The notes beneath the pieces are model-generated. The model was given only the letters and a program-made list of their open reading frames with translations. It was not told the DNA's origin and did no database searches. Shown here piece by piece: positions 63,946 through 64,000 of a stretch of 64,000 bases of DNA. Source of the DNA: Phreatobacter cathodiphilus (GTDB lineage Bacteria > Pseudomonadota > Alphaproteobacteria > Rhizobiales > Phreatobacteraceae). A program made the position numbers and the translations under genes. The first letter of the stretch is position 1; each line of letters starts with the position of its first letter. Location of the stretch: assembly GCF_003008515.1 (NCBI RefSeq), contig NZ_CP027668.1:3327001-3391000 (forward strand). The letters run 5' to 3'.

Positions 63946-64000
63946 ATGTTGAAGACGTTGTTCCGGCATTGCGCCGGCGCCGCCCTATTGGCGGCGGCAG
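63946..64000 (+). CDS. Start of a secreted or periplasmic protein (cut by window end)
   Basis: Eighteen codons after a strong AAGGAG ribosome site (63932-63937) read MLKTLFRHCAGAALLAAA, the start of a signal peptide. GTG at 63943 is an alternative start. Position right after the acyl-CoA synthetase suggests a substrate-binding protein for the same acid, but the rest is outside the window. Confidence 0.6.
   Translation, partial: MLKTLFRHCAGAALLAAA

Overview
The window reads as chromosomal DNA of a GC-rich alphaproteobacterium. Hyphomicrobiales (Rhizobiales) is my best guess, from the HWE-type histidine kinase, the RhtX-like siderophore transporter, the DUF983 and DUF892 proteins, and the many Liv-type importers. 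I cannot name a genus.

Positions 1-10326 look like the right part of a genomic island. It carries a frame-disrupted diguanylate cyclase, a PAS/HWE histidine kinase, two unrelated tyrosine recombinases, two small excisionase-like DNA-binding genes, two unknown proteins and the stump of what looks like a restriction enzyme. The second recombinase reads away from a 46-bp tRNA 3' end (10281-10326, anticodon region CTCCGAA through CCA) that lacks its 5' half. This is the layout left by integration into a tRNA-Arg(CCG) gene, so the intact tRNA should lie left of the window.

Positions 10777-14612 form an iron/siderophore uptake operon: a TonB-dependent receptor, a small unknown protein and an RhtX-like MFS transporter. 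A GrlR-like protein converges on it. Positions 15293-37852 hold a 22.5-kb run of plus-strand genes that looks like one transport and catabolism system. It contains a Liv-type ABC importer whose LivF is fused to a Tm-1-like UPF0261 domain, the matching TIM-barrel 'PEP hydrolase', a divergent maleylacetate-reductase-like protein, an AraC regulator, an 872-residue flotillin with a hendecad rod, two SRPBCC paralogues, a molybdenum hydroxylase with its large subunit split over two genes, CoxD- and CoxE-like maturation proteins, and three lactonase-type hydrolases, the last fused to an isochorismatase-like domain. The substrate is unknown; lactone intermediates and hydroxylation by a Mo enzyme are the clearest hints.

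Positions 37932-50000 are mixed housekeeping and stress genes: exonuclease III, a clan GH-A beta-glycosidase, a glycosyltransferase with UDP-galactopyranose mutase, SDRs, a formaldehyde-dehydrogenase-like zinc enzyme, a DUF892 ferritin-like protein, a soluble double-PAS chemoreceptor and an EAL phosphodiesterase. Positions 50022-53434 are divergent oxyR and katG. Positions 53484-58463 (minus strand) are an AcrAB-type efflux operon whose TetR regulator is the last gene; a TACAT/ATGTA palindrome upstream is its likely operator. From 59104 to the end runs an acyl-CoA degradation operon (SDR, acyl-CoA dehydrogenase, thiolase, acyl-CoA synthetase), followed by the first codons of a secreted protein.
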